DNA of 64,000 bases from Clostridium aestuarii. Lineage in GTDB: Bacteria > Bacillota > Clostridia > Clostridiales > Clostridiaceae. The notes below the pieces were generated by a model, which saw only the letters and a list, made by a program, of their open reading frames with translations, ran no database searches and had not been told where the DNA came from. A program made the translations under genes and the position numbers. Location: positions 441,500-505,499 of the forward strand of contig NZ_JAPQER010000001.1 in NCBI RefSeq assembly GCF_026735135.1. Direction: 5' to 3'. This document shows, one piece after another, positions 9,842 through 15,965 of the stretch; positions within the stretch are counted from its first letter, which is position 1; the number at the start of each line of letters is the position of its first letter.

Positions 9842-9888
9842 CCACAACAAATAACTTGATTTTTAAAAATTATTGCTGTGGTCTTTTA
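9842..9888 (+). other. Imperfect hairpin with T-rich tail upstream of pflA
   Basis: CCACAACAAATAA (9842-9854) pairs imperfectly with TTATTGCTGTGG (9870-9881), followed by TCTTTTAT. It looks like a terminator, but no plus-strand gene precedes it: the upstream neighbour starts at 9709 and runs away. It could be the scar of a lost gene such as pflB, or part of a long pflA leader. Confidence 0.35.
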
Positions 9889-9917
9889 TATTTGAATTAC
9901 AATATAGATAATTTATA

Positions 9918-9946
9918 TTGACAATTATTATAAATATGTTATTGTA
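9918..9946 (+). promoter_or_regulatory. Candidate sigma-A promoter of pflA
   Basis: A perfect -35 box TTGACA at 9918-9923 is followed after 16-17 nt by a weak -10 (TATTGT or ATTGTA, 9940-9946). The pflA start lies about 45 nt downstream. Confidence 0.4.
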
Positions 9947-9991
9947 ATTAATAATTATAAAAACATATAATAGATAGGAGCGAGTATACCA

Positions 9992-10705
9992 ATGACAAGA
10001 GGACGAATTCACTCATTTGAAAGCATGGGATTAGTAGATGGTCCTGGAATACGGGTAGTAGTCTTTTTTCAAGGATGTCCACTAAGATGTGCTTATTGTC
10101 ATAACCCTGATACATGGAACCTAAATGAAGGAACAGAAATAACAGCCAAAGACCTTTTGAATAAAATTCTAAGATTCAAGCCTTATTTTAAAGAATCCGG
10201 AGGTGTTACTTTTTCTGGTGGTGAAGTTTTACTTCAACCAGATTTTCTAATAGCAATTTTAAAGATGTGTAAAGAAAACGGAATCCATACTGTCATTGAC
10301 ACTTCTGGCTTTGGAATTGGAAAATATGATGAAATCTTAAAATATACAGATTTAGTTTTACTAGATATAAAACATGTGGATGATGTAGGATATAAGTATT
10401 TAACAGGTAAAGACAAACTCTATCTTGATCAATTCTTAAAGACTGTGGATAAATCCAATACCAAATTGTGGATAAGACACGTGGTTATTCCAGGAATTAC
10501 TGATTCTGAAGAACATATATTCAAACTTGGTGATATAATAAAAAAAATCAAAAATGTTGAAAAAATTGAACTGCTCCCTTACCACACTCTTGGCATTAAT
10601 AAATATGAAAATCTAGGTATAAACTATAGGCTCAAAGAAGTACCCCCTATGAATAAAGAACAAACTAAAAAATTAGAAAAATTACTTGAAAAATACATAA
10701 CATAA
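9992..10705 (+). CDS. pflA: Pyruvate formate-lyase activating enzyme
   Basis: A 237-residue radical SAM activase of standard length. The N-terminus RGRIHSFESMGLVDGPGIR is followed by CPLRCAYC (residues about 30-37), the cluster motif, and VTFSGGEVLLQP, which carries the SAM-binding GGE. It lacks the extra ferredoxin clusters of YjjW, so it belongs to the PFL type. It converts inactive PflB to the glycyl radical form in fermentation. AGGAG lies about 12 nt before ATG. The expected partner pflB is not adjacent and not in this window. The last five codons lie inside a hairpin shared with queT. Confidence 0.9.
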   Translation: MTRGRIHSFESMGLVDGPGIRVVVFFQGCPLRCAYCHNPDTWNLNEGTEITAKDLLNKILRFKPYFKESGGVTFSGGEVLLQPDFLIAILKMCKENGIHTVIDTSGFGIGKYDEILKYTDLVLLDIKHVDDVGYKYLTGKDKLYLDQFLKTVDKSNTKLWIRHVVIPGITDSEEHIFKLGDIIKKIKNVEKIELLPYHTLGINKYENLGINYRLKEVPPMNKEQTKKLEKLLEKYIT

Positions 10706-10741
10706 GAATATTGCTTTGCAATATTCTTATGTTATGTATTT
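10691..10741. terminator. Bidirectional terminator overlapping the 3' ends of pflA and queT
   Basis: A perfect 24-bp inverted repeat (10691-10714 and 10718-10741) with loop TTT. It contains the last codons and stops of both convergent genes (pflA ends at 10705, queT at 10732) and is followed by T-rich sequence on the plus strand. Confidence 0.85.
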
Positions 10742-11220
10742 ATTTTCAATGCATTAATTAAGTTTTTATTATTTAGTATCATATACTTAAATAGTGGGTA
10801 TCCTATAATAGTCACCACTACAAACTCACCTAGTGCAACTTGAAGTGTAGTTAACCAAAACGGAAGTTCTAAAATAAAATGTAATTCTGCACCTACAAAT
10901 ATACAGTTTATTGTTGGCCAAAGTGATGCTGCAAATAATCTTTTTGATTTACTAATCATATAAACACTAATAAATGTAGCAAAGCTTCCTACCACTACAT
11001 CTACTATTCCTAATGGACTAAAAAGATTAGCAATAGCACATCCAAGAACCAACCCTGGTATATATAATGGATCAATAAAAGCAAGAAGAACCATAACCTC
11101 TGATAACCTAAATTGAATAGCTCCATAACTTATAGGATTTAATCCTATCGTTAAAACAGCATATATAGCTGCAACTAATGCTATTTTTACTATATTTTGC
11201 GTTCTTTTGTTTGTATTCAT
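10732..11220 (-). CDS. queT: QueT-family queuosine-precursor transporter (ECF S component)
   Basis: A 162-residue membrane protein with about five segments, matching the QueT family (PF06177). Characteristic stretches are AVLTIGLNPISYGAIQFRLSEVM and LGCAIANLFSPLGIVDVVVGS. QueT proteins are the substrate-binding subunits of ECF transporters and are assigned to queuosine precursors such as preQ1 or queuine because they commonly sit behind preQ1 riboswitches. That is the case here: it is the second gene of a riboswitch-controlled operon, separated by 2 nt from the radical SAM gene. The ECF energising module (EcfA/A'/T) must come from elsewhere. Confidence 0.85.
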   Translation of the reverse strand: MNTNKRTQNIVKIALVAAIYAVLTIGLNPISYGAIQFRLSEVMVLLAFIDPLYIPGLVLGCAIANLFSPLGIVDVVVGSFATFISVYMISKSKRLFAASLWPTINCIFVGAELHFILELPFWLTTLQVALGEFVVVTIIGYPLFKYMILNNKNLINALKINT

Positions 11221-11222
11221 TA

Positions 11223-11924
11223 TTAACTCTCTCCTCCTACTCCAAAATCAGTATTATTCCATAAAACTTCTATACTTTGATTATTTTCTAAATATGAATA
11301 TTCTTCTTTAAACCATTTTATTAGTTCAGGATCTCTCTTTAAGGAAGTTGTATTTTCTATATAAATGTTTATACACCCCTTCTCAAAGTATTTTAATAAA
11401 TATTCTATATCATTCTTTATCATATCTTTTGTTTGACCCTTTATACCTACCATGAGACAAATAGAAGTAAAATATTTAGAAACTTCCTTTGGTTCTGAAA
11501 ATAATACACCTTTATTTAAAACACTATTTCTAAAATAATCATCAAAAGTTTCTATTCCACACTTAAATATTATTGGTATCTTAAAGAACTCTCTTATTTC
11601 ATCAAGCCTGTTTCTATACAACCAATGGCTTTCAAAAAAAAGTTTTTCAATTCCCTTTTCATCTACTATTTTTTTTATATCCTCTAATGTTTTACCTGGA
11701 AGTTCAAAGCAACTTCCAGAATTTATAACTTCTAAAACTTTATATTTTGCAGTAACTTGGCTTAATACTTTTTTATTTAGCTTAATCATTTTTTCTTCAT
11801 CTAAATCATTATCTAATATATAATCACAAAACGTACATCTTCCCCATTTACACGGAAAAGCTTTCAATAAAACAATCTCCCTTTGATTCTTCCCTTTAAC
11901 TTCACTATATCTTTCTATATCCAT
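11223..11924 (-). CDS. Radical SAM protein of queuosine-precursor salvage (QueL candidate)
   Basis: A 233-residue radical SAM protein with a CX4CX2C cluster motif (CKWGRCTFC) rather than CX3CX2C. It stands between a preQ1-I riboswitch and queT, so its substrate is very likely a queuosine precursor. A radical SAM queuine lyase (QueL) that regenerates a precursor from queuine is known from Clostridioides difficile next to a QueT-type transporter; this is my best match by context and size, not a proven orthology. The start is ATG 11924, behind AAAGGGGGAAG; an upstream in-frame extension would run into the attenuator and has no ribosome site. No queC, queD or queE is visible. Confidence 0.62.
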   Translation of the reverse strand: MDIERYSEVKGKNQREIVLLKAFPCKWGRCTFCDYILDNDLDEEKMIKLNKKVLSQVTAKYKVLEVINSGSCFELPGKTLEDIKKIVDEKGIEKLFFESHWLYRNRLDEIREFFKIPIIFKCGIETFDDYFRNSVLNKGVLFSEPKEVSKYFTSICLMVGIKGQTKDMIKNDIEYLLKYFEKGCINIYIENTTSLKRDPELIKWFKEEYSYLENNQSIEVLWNNTDFGVGGES

Positions 11925-11982
11925 ATTTTCTTCCCCCTTTAATGAAAGTACTGCACTATCACTCACCAAAATAAAAAATTCC

Positions 11983-12014
11983 AATAAAAAAAACTGCCCT
12001 CAAACCAAGGCAGT
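11983..12014 (-). terminator. Attenuator terminator of the queuosine operon
   Basis: On the minus strand ACTGCC (12014-12009) pairs with GGCAGT (11998-11993) and is followed by eight T residues. It lies between the preQ1 aptamer and the start codon at 11924, and its 5' side includes CCTTGGTT (12010-12003), which can pair with the aptamer tail. Confidence 0.85.
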
Positions 12015-12091
12015 ATTATTCCATAAGAAATACACTCTATCTAACTTAAATAATATATAATTAACCAAGTGAATTTTCATAGATTACTATA

Positions 12092-12131
12092 CCTTAGTTT
12101 TATTTACAGACAGGAGGCTTTCGAACTGTCC
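12092..12131 (-). promoter_or_regulatory. preQ1 class I riboswitch aptamer
   Basis: Reading the minus strand from 12131, P1 is GACAG/CTGTC. The loop is TTCGAAAGCCTC, and an A-rich linker precedes the conserved tail AAAACTAAGG. This is the compact H-type pseudoknot of preQ1-I. The tail AACTAAGG (12099-12092) is fully complementary, with one G-U pair, to CCTTGGTT in the downstream terminator (12010-12003). Ligand binding should sequester the tail, release the terminator and switch off the salvage genes. Confidence 0.85.
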
Positions 12132-12215
12132 ATGTATTAATTTGTAAAATTTTTAAACTCGCTTATTAATTATATCACTAATATTTATTGTTTTAAAGAA
12201 AAAAGTTTTTAACAT

Positions 12216-12260
12216 ATAAAGATAAAGTAGCAAGTTGCAACCTTGCTACTTTATCTTTAT
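12216..12260 (-). terminator. Terminator hairpin of the KDKYYD-repeat gene
   Basis: A 19-bp inverted repeat (12216-12234 and 12242-12260) lies 11 nt after the stop codon on the minus strand. The T tract after it is weak. Confidence 0.7.
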
Positions 12261-12271
12261 ATTATTTATTT

Positions 12272-12793
12272 TTAATAATAATTATAGTATCTAAGAGTAA
12301 GTCTTACTATTCTTCTACATATTCTTCTTGCTACTGGATATGGAACACCATATCTAACCATTCTTCTTATTACTCCAGGATTATATCTTTCTATCATTCT
12401 ACATATTCTATAAACATCTCTCGAATCATATTCTTTATCATAGTATTTATCTTTATCATAATATTTATCTTTATCATATTTATCTTTATCATATTTATCT
12501 TTATCTTTATAGTATTTATCTTTATTCTTATAGTATTTGTCCTTATAATCATCATCTTTTTTTCTAAAAAGACATCTTTCCTTTTCTTTGTCTTCCTCTT
12601 CATCAATTATCAAATCATCTTCATCCACTAATTCATCTATTTCTTCTTCGTCTCTATAATCAGATTCTTCTTCCATATCCATGTCCATTTCATCTACCAT
12701 ATCTTCTGGCAATACTCTCGGCATATACATGGAATTCATCATTTGAAAAGGAAACATTGCATATTCTTCATCTATGTCCATATAATTAAACAA
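12272..12793 (-). CDS. Low-complexity KDKYYD-repeat protein, possible spore-surface protein
   Basis: A 173-residue protein with three zones. Residues 1-70 are Met/Asp/Glu-rich and strongly acidic. Residues about 75-125 are a Lys-Asp-Lys-Tyr repeat array (DKYYDKDKYYDKEYD). Residues 126-173 form a basic, Arg/Tyr-rich tail with two Cys (RICRMIERYNPGVIRRMVRYG). I do not recognise a named family. Tyr- and Lys-rich repeat proteins are common in spore coats, where they are cross-linked, and a sigma-E-like promoter lies upstream. The start is TTG 12793: GGAGG is exactly 6 nt upstream, whereas the first ATG (12781) is 18 nt away. It is a single-gene transcript with its own terminator. Confidence 0.72.
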   Translation of the reverse strand: MFNYMDIDEEYAMFPFQMMNSMYMPRVLPEDMVDEMDMDMEEESDYRDEEEIDELVDEDDLIIDEEEDKEKERCLFRKKDDDYKDKYYKNKDKYYKDKDKYDKDKYDKDKYYDKDKYYDKEYDSRDVYRICRMIERYNPGVIRRMVRYGVPYPVARRICRRIVRLTLRYYNYY

Positions 12794-12837
12794 CTTATAC
12801 CTCCAAAATAATCTTACTACATTAGTATAATATTATT

Positions 12838-12867
12838 TTTATATGATTTTGGTACTAGTTTTATGAA
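12838..12867 (-). promoter_or_regulatory. Sigma-E-like promoter of the KDKYYD-repeat gene
   Basis: On the minus strand TTCATAAA (12867-12860), a 14-nt spacer and CATATAAA (12845-12838) resemble the mother-cell sigma-E consensus. The -10 box and the spacing are the same as in the candidate prkA promoter. Confidence 0.4.
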
Positions 12868-12907
12868 AATTTGTTATCTTAATCTTTTTTCTATACATTT
12901 ATGAATT

Positions 12908-13198
12908 TTATGCAGCTTCTTCTGGTAACTCTTTTAAATCTACATTTATAATTTGATTAGTTGCCAAATCTCTTTGCACAGATATTATCTTTGTATTAAT
13001 TTTTTCACCTTCTATATTAATAATTAAATTACCGTGTTCACCTTTTCTTGCTATGTACTTTTGAAATTCATTTAAATTAATTTGAAATGCAACATTTCCT
13101 CTTTTCCCACCATAAAGTATTCCTGGCAACTTACCAATTTTCCTAACTTTTTTAGCCTTAACATTTATATCCCTTTTATTTGCTAATAATTCATTCAT
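12908..13198 (-). CDS. rplY: 50S ribosomal protein L25 (short form)
   Basis: A 96-residue L25 N-terminal-type protein (GKLPGILYGGKRGNVAFQINLNEFQKYI), which binds 5S rRNA in the large subunit. It lacks the C-terminal TL5/CTC domain common in Gram-positive homologues of about 200 residues, so it resembles the E. coli short form. The ribosome site is GGGG about 8 nt before ATG 13198. It is monocistronic and not in a ribosomal-protein operon. Confidence 0.85.
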   Translation of the reverse strand: MNELLANKRDINVKAKKVRKIGKLPGILYGGKRGNVAFQINLNEFQKYIARKGEHGNLIINIEGEKINTKIISVQRDLATNQIINVDLKELPEEAA

Positions 13199-13352
13199 TT
13201 CCCCATCCCCTTCTTTTTTACTTTATTAACCTTATATTACAATAATAGTAAATTAACTTCATAAAGTCAAGAATTTTCTCACTTTTTAGAATTTTGTTTG
13301 TAATAAAAAATATATAATTAAATCTATTCACAGATTTGAATTTTTATAATTG

Positions 13353-13395
13353 AATTTTACATGCAGCTACGTAATTTGGTAATTATGCAATTTCA
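13353..13395 (-). repeat. Dispersed intergenic repeat, copy 1
   Basis: A 43-nt segment around ACATGCAGCTACGTAATTT aligns at about 33 of 43 positions with 47385-47427. Both copies lie in intergenic DNA in the same orientation. The core GCATG-AGCTA-GTAATTT is the best conserved part. A weaker relative in inverse orientation may lie near 33805-33850. Confidence 0.45.
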
Positions 13396-13397
13396 TA

Positions 13398-13456
13398 AAT
13401 TTTGATATGATTAAAGCAGCAAACTAGTAGTTTGCTGCTTTAATCATATCAAAATT
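13398..13456 (-). terminator. 29-bp perfect hairpin overlapping the patatin gene 3' end
   Basis: Arms 13398-13426 and 13428-13456 are perfectly complementary around a single central base. The stop and the last ten codons of the patatin gene (end 13424) lie inside the hairpin. A short AAAATTTAT follows on the minus strand. Confidence 0.75.
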
Positions 13457-14299
13457 ATTAATCCATTCATTCATTTTGCTGTATATATTTTTAGCGTCAT
13501 TGTAACCCATATTATAAAGTTTTTTTAATTTATCAGAATTCTTTTCTAATCTATCAACTTCTAACGCCTCACTAGGTCTTATTACAAATACATTATCTTC
13601 TCTTTCTAGTTGCTCTATATAATCTAAAGTTTCATTATATATTTTATAACGATTAAAAATCGTATCTACTAACTTCGGATATTGCCTATACGCTCTTTTT
13701 ACAAACATTTTAAATTTATAAGGTTTTTTTCTATATTCTTTATTTCTAGTTAATATTACTACATTTTTTTTCATACCATCAGCTACAGCTTTTTTTATTG
13801 GAATAGAATCAGCTACCCCACCATCTAATAGCTTTTTACCTTCAGCTTCAACTATAGGTGCTAATAAAGGAATACTGCTGGAAGCTTTTATAACCTTTAA
13901 TATGTCTTCGCATTCATTTTTATCAAAATATAAAGGTTTTCCTGTTTCACAATCAGTCGTACCAATTATAAACCTTTGCTTTGATTTCTTGAAAATTTCA
14001 AAATCAAAAGGATTCAATTTATATGGAATTTCATTAAATAAAAAATCCATACCAAAAATACTTTTTTCCATAATTAAATTTCTATAACTTAAATATTTAG
14101 GATTATTTATGTAATCTATATTTATGCTTTTATTTCGTCCTATTTGTCTTGAAATATAAGACGCTGCATTACAAGCTCCAGCAGATACACCTATAACATA
14201 AGGAAACCATATATCATTTTCCATAAAAAAATCTAATGCACCTGCAGTATAAAGTCCCCTCATTCCTCCACCTTCTAATACCAATCCTGTATTATTCAT
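13424..14299 (-). CDS. Patatin-like phospholipase family protein
   Basis: A 291-residue acyl hydrolase of the patatin fold. The oxyanion motif GGGMRG is near the N-terminus, the nucleophile elbow GVSAG follows (Ser near residue 40), and the dyad Asp lies in LLDGGVADSIPI near residue 155. It should hydrolyse lipid acyl esters inside the cell, similar to YjjU-type proteins. GGAGG at 14308-14312 lies 8 nt before ATG 14299, so longer in-frame starts are rejected. The start overlaps the upstream membrane-protein stop by 8 nt (ATGAATAA), indicating translational coupling. Confidence 0.85.
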   Translation of the reverse strand: MNNTGLVLEGGGMRGLYTAGALDFFMENDIWFPYVIGVSAGACNAASYISRQIGRNKSINIDYINNPKYLSYRNLIMEKSIFGMDFLFNEIPYKLNPFDFEIFKKSKQRFIIGTTDCETGKPLYFDKNECEDILKVIKASSSIPLLAPIVEAEGKKLLDGGVADSIPIKKAVADGMKKNVVILTRNKEYRKKPYKFKMFVKRAYRQYPKLVDTIFNRYKIYNETLDYIEQLEREDNVFVIRPSEALEVDRLEKNSDKLKKLYNMGYNDAKNIYSKMNEWINNFDMIKAANY

Positions 14300-15017
14300 A
14301 TCCATTGCCTCCATTGTTCTCATATATTCTTATATTATCATTTTCTATATGTCCGCATTCAGCGTCTCCATCATCTACATTAACAGCTACTTGAAATATT
14401 TTATTCTCTTCTAAAATATATGTGTAAAACACATTAGGCTCATCTATAAATCTCACTTCAACAAAATCTTCATAGTTTCTACGCCCTCTTATAATATCGA
14501 TATTAAGTATATCACTTTTTTTATATCCATTTTGATAAATTAAGTGGTTCTTTACATTTTGTTTAAAAATTAGTGATTTAATATCACTTTGATCAGTAGC
14601 TGTAAAAATTACTATACTTACAAGTATATAGGGTATAACTAACCATAGAGCTTTGTTAAAACATAAAGTTTTTTGTTTTTTATAATTAATTACCAAAATA
14701 GCTTCACTAACTATGAAACTAGGTATTATCCAATATATATGATGTATTCTTTTAATACTAAAAATATTTATCATATATATACATATAAACAGTATAAAAG
14801 GTAATATAAGCAATATTGTATTAAAATTTAATGTATTCTTTTTAATAGTACATTTAATAAAAGTTAGTACTATTATAGCCATAATTATCATTACAGCTAC
14901 TATCAACCAATCTTTTTTTAATTTTTCATTGTCATGCACCCACAGAAGAATTGCTCCAAAACAAATTATAAATAATATATATATATCTTTACTTTTAAAA
15001 AAATTTTTATTCTTCAT
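14292..15017 (-). CDS. Membrane protein of unknown function
   Basis: A 241-residue protein not recognised. The first 145 residues hold about five membrane segments (IYILFIICFGAILLWV, LIVAVMIIMAIIVLTF, ILLILPFILFICIYMI, IYWIIPSFIVSEAILVI, LWLVIPYILVSIVIFT). The last 95 residues are soluble and contain a DUF3139-like stretch (NIDIIRGRRNYEDFVEVRF) ending in an acidic, Asn/Gly-rich tail. It is coupled to the patatin gene by an 8-nt overlap, so a joint role at the membrane is possible. A GGAGG-type site precedes ATG 15017. Confidence 0.7.
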   Translation of the reverse strand: MKNKNFFKSKDIYILFIICFGAILLWVHDNEKLKKDWLIVAVMIIMAIIVLTFIKCTIKKNTLNFNTILLILPFILFICIYMINIFSIKRIHHIYWIIPSFIVSEAILVINYKKQKTLCFNKALWLVIPYILVSIVIFTATDQSDIKSLIFKQNVKNHLIYQNGYKKSDILNIDIIRGRRNYEDFVEVRFIDEPNVFYTYILEENKIFQVAVNVDDGDAECGHIENDNIRIYENNGGNGYE

Positions 15018-15104
15018 AGAGCTTCCTCCTTTTAACGACTGTAAATCTTATACCAATTTTACCATATATTGTTAATTTAGTCTTCATATTCTATAAATAA
15101 AATG

Positions 15105-15142
15105 AAAAATCAGCAATCTTCATACTGATTGCTGATTTTTTT
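15105..15142. terminator. Bidirectional terminator-like hairpin in a divergent promoter region
   Basis: AAAAATCAGCAATC (15105-15118) pairs with GATTGCTGATTTTT (15127-15140), with T runs on both strands. It lies between divergent genes, so it ends no visible coding transcript. It may stop antisense or leader transcripts, or close a small RNA. Confidence 0.6.
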
Positions 15143-15324
15143 ATAAAGTACACATTATTATATCAATATTTTAATATTCATTTGTTGTAATTTATATATA
15201 TTTTTCTTATAATTTATATATAAATACTAATTGAAGAAAATAGCATAATTAAAAACTTGATATAACTATGATATTTTAAAATTATGTACTTTATCAGTTT
15301 TTTAATTATATTTTTTACATTAAA

Positions 15325-15342
15325 ATGTTACAATATTAACAA
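15325..15342. promoter_or_regulatory. Distal Rex-like operator of hydCBA
   Basis: ATGTTAC-AATA-TTAACAA matches the Rex consensus TTGTTAA-N4-TTAACAA at 12 of 14 defined positions, with a perfect right half. It lies 105 bp (centre to centre) upstream of the proximal site. Confidence 0.45.
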
Positions 15343-15429
15343 TTAATTTTAATTATTTTCTATGAATATTCTGAATTTTAAAACTTAATGACTGTTTCAC
15401 TATTTTTAAATGTGAAAAACACACTTTTT

Positions 15430-15447
15430 TTGTTAATGTTTTATCAA
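15430..15447. promoter_or_regulatory. Proximal Rex-like operator of hydCBA
   Basis: TTGTTAA-TGTT-TTATCAA matches the Rex consensus at 13 of 14 defined positions. It ends 26 nt before the hydC ATG, where a bound repressor would block transcription. Rex releases DNA at high NADH, which suits a hydrogenase that oxidises NADH. Confidence 0.65.
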
Positions 15448-15473
15448 ATTCGTAATAAGGGGGTATTTTTTTA

Positions 15474-15962
15474 ATGTGTACTAACAAGTTATCAACAGAA
15501 AAATTTAAAGAACTAGAAACATTTATTGAAAATCTTGAAGAAAAAGAAGGTGCTTTAATAGAAGTATTACATAAAGCACAAGGATTATTTGGTTATCTTC
15601 CGCCCAAAGTTCAACAATTCGTAGCTGATAAATTAAATATTCCTGTTTCCAAGGTTTGTGGAGTTGTAAGCTTTTATTCTTACTTTACAACAAAGCCTAA
15701 AGGTAAATATGTAATAAGTATTTGTATGGGAACAGCCTGTTTTGTAAAGGGTTCTGGTGATGTACTAAAAGAATTTGAAAGAACATTAAGTGTAAAAGCT
15801 GGTGAAACTACTCCAGATTCAAAATTTACTATTGACGTTTTAAGGTGTGTAGGTGCCTGTGGTCTTGCTCCTGTCGTTACAATAAACAATAAGGTTTATG
15901 GTCATTTCACAACTGATATGGTATCTAAAGTATTAAATGAATATAAAGAATTGGAGGGATAA
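15474..15962 (+). CDS. hydC: [FeFe] hydrogenase gamma subunit, NuoE-like
   Basis: A 162-residue thioredoxin-fold 2Fe-2S protein of the NuoE/HndA family. The cluster ligands are visible as CMGTAC (residues about 84-89) and CVGACG (about 125-130). It is the electron-transfer subunit of the soluble, NAD(H)-linked hydrogenase and contacts HydB. A GGGGG site lies about 10 nt before ATG. It is the first gene of hydCBA, followed by hydB after 3 nt. Regulation by Rex is suggested by the operator just upstream. Confidence 0.9.
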   Translation: MCTNKLSTEKFKELETFIENLEEKEGALIEVLHKAQGLFGYLPPKVQQFVADKLNIPVSKVCGVVSFYSYFTTKPKGKYVISICMGTACFVKGSGDVLKEFERTLSVKAGETTPDSKFTIDVLRCVGACGLAPVVTINNKVYGHFTTDMVSKVLNEYKELEG

Positions 15963-15965
15963 TCC

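Larger units (their letters stand above)
11985..12271 (-). other. Leader region of the queuosine operon
   Basis: The gene-free stretch between the radical SAM gene and the repeat protein holds the preQ1-I aptamer, its attenuator and, at the right end, the terminator of the Lys/Asp/Tyr-rich gene. No open frame with a ribosome site was seen. Confidence 0.7.
15018..15473. other. Gene-free control region upstream of hydCBA
   Basis: These 456 nt contain a bidirectional hairpin, two Rex-like operators and an inverted repeat TTTCAC-N11-GTGAAA at 15395-15417. They are otherwise very AT-rich. No open frame with a ribosome site was found. Confidence 0.7.

Noticed and set aside
11925..11984. N-terminal extension of the queuosine radical SAM protein
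   Set aside because: It would start beside the attenuator terminator without a ribosome site; ATG 11924 follows AAAGGGGGAAG.
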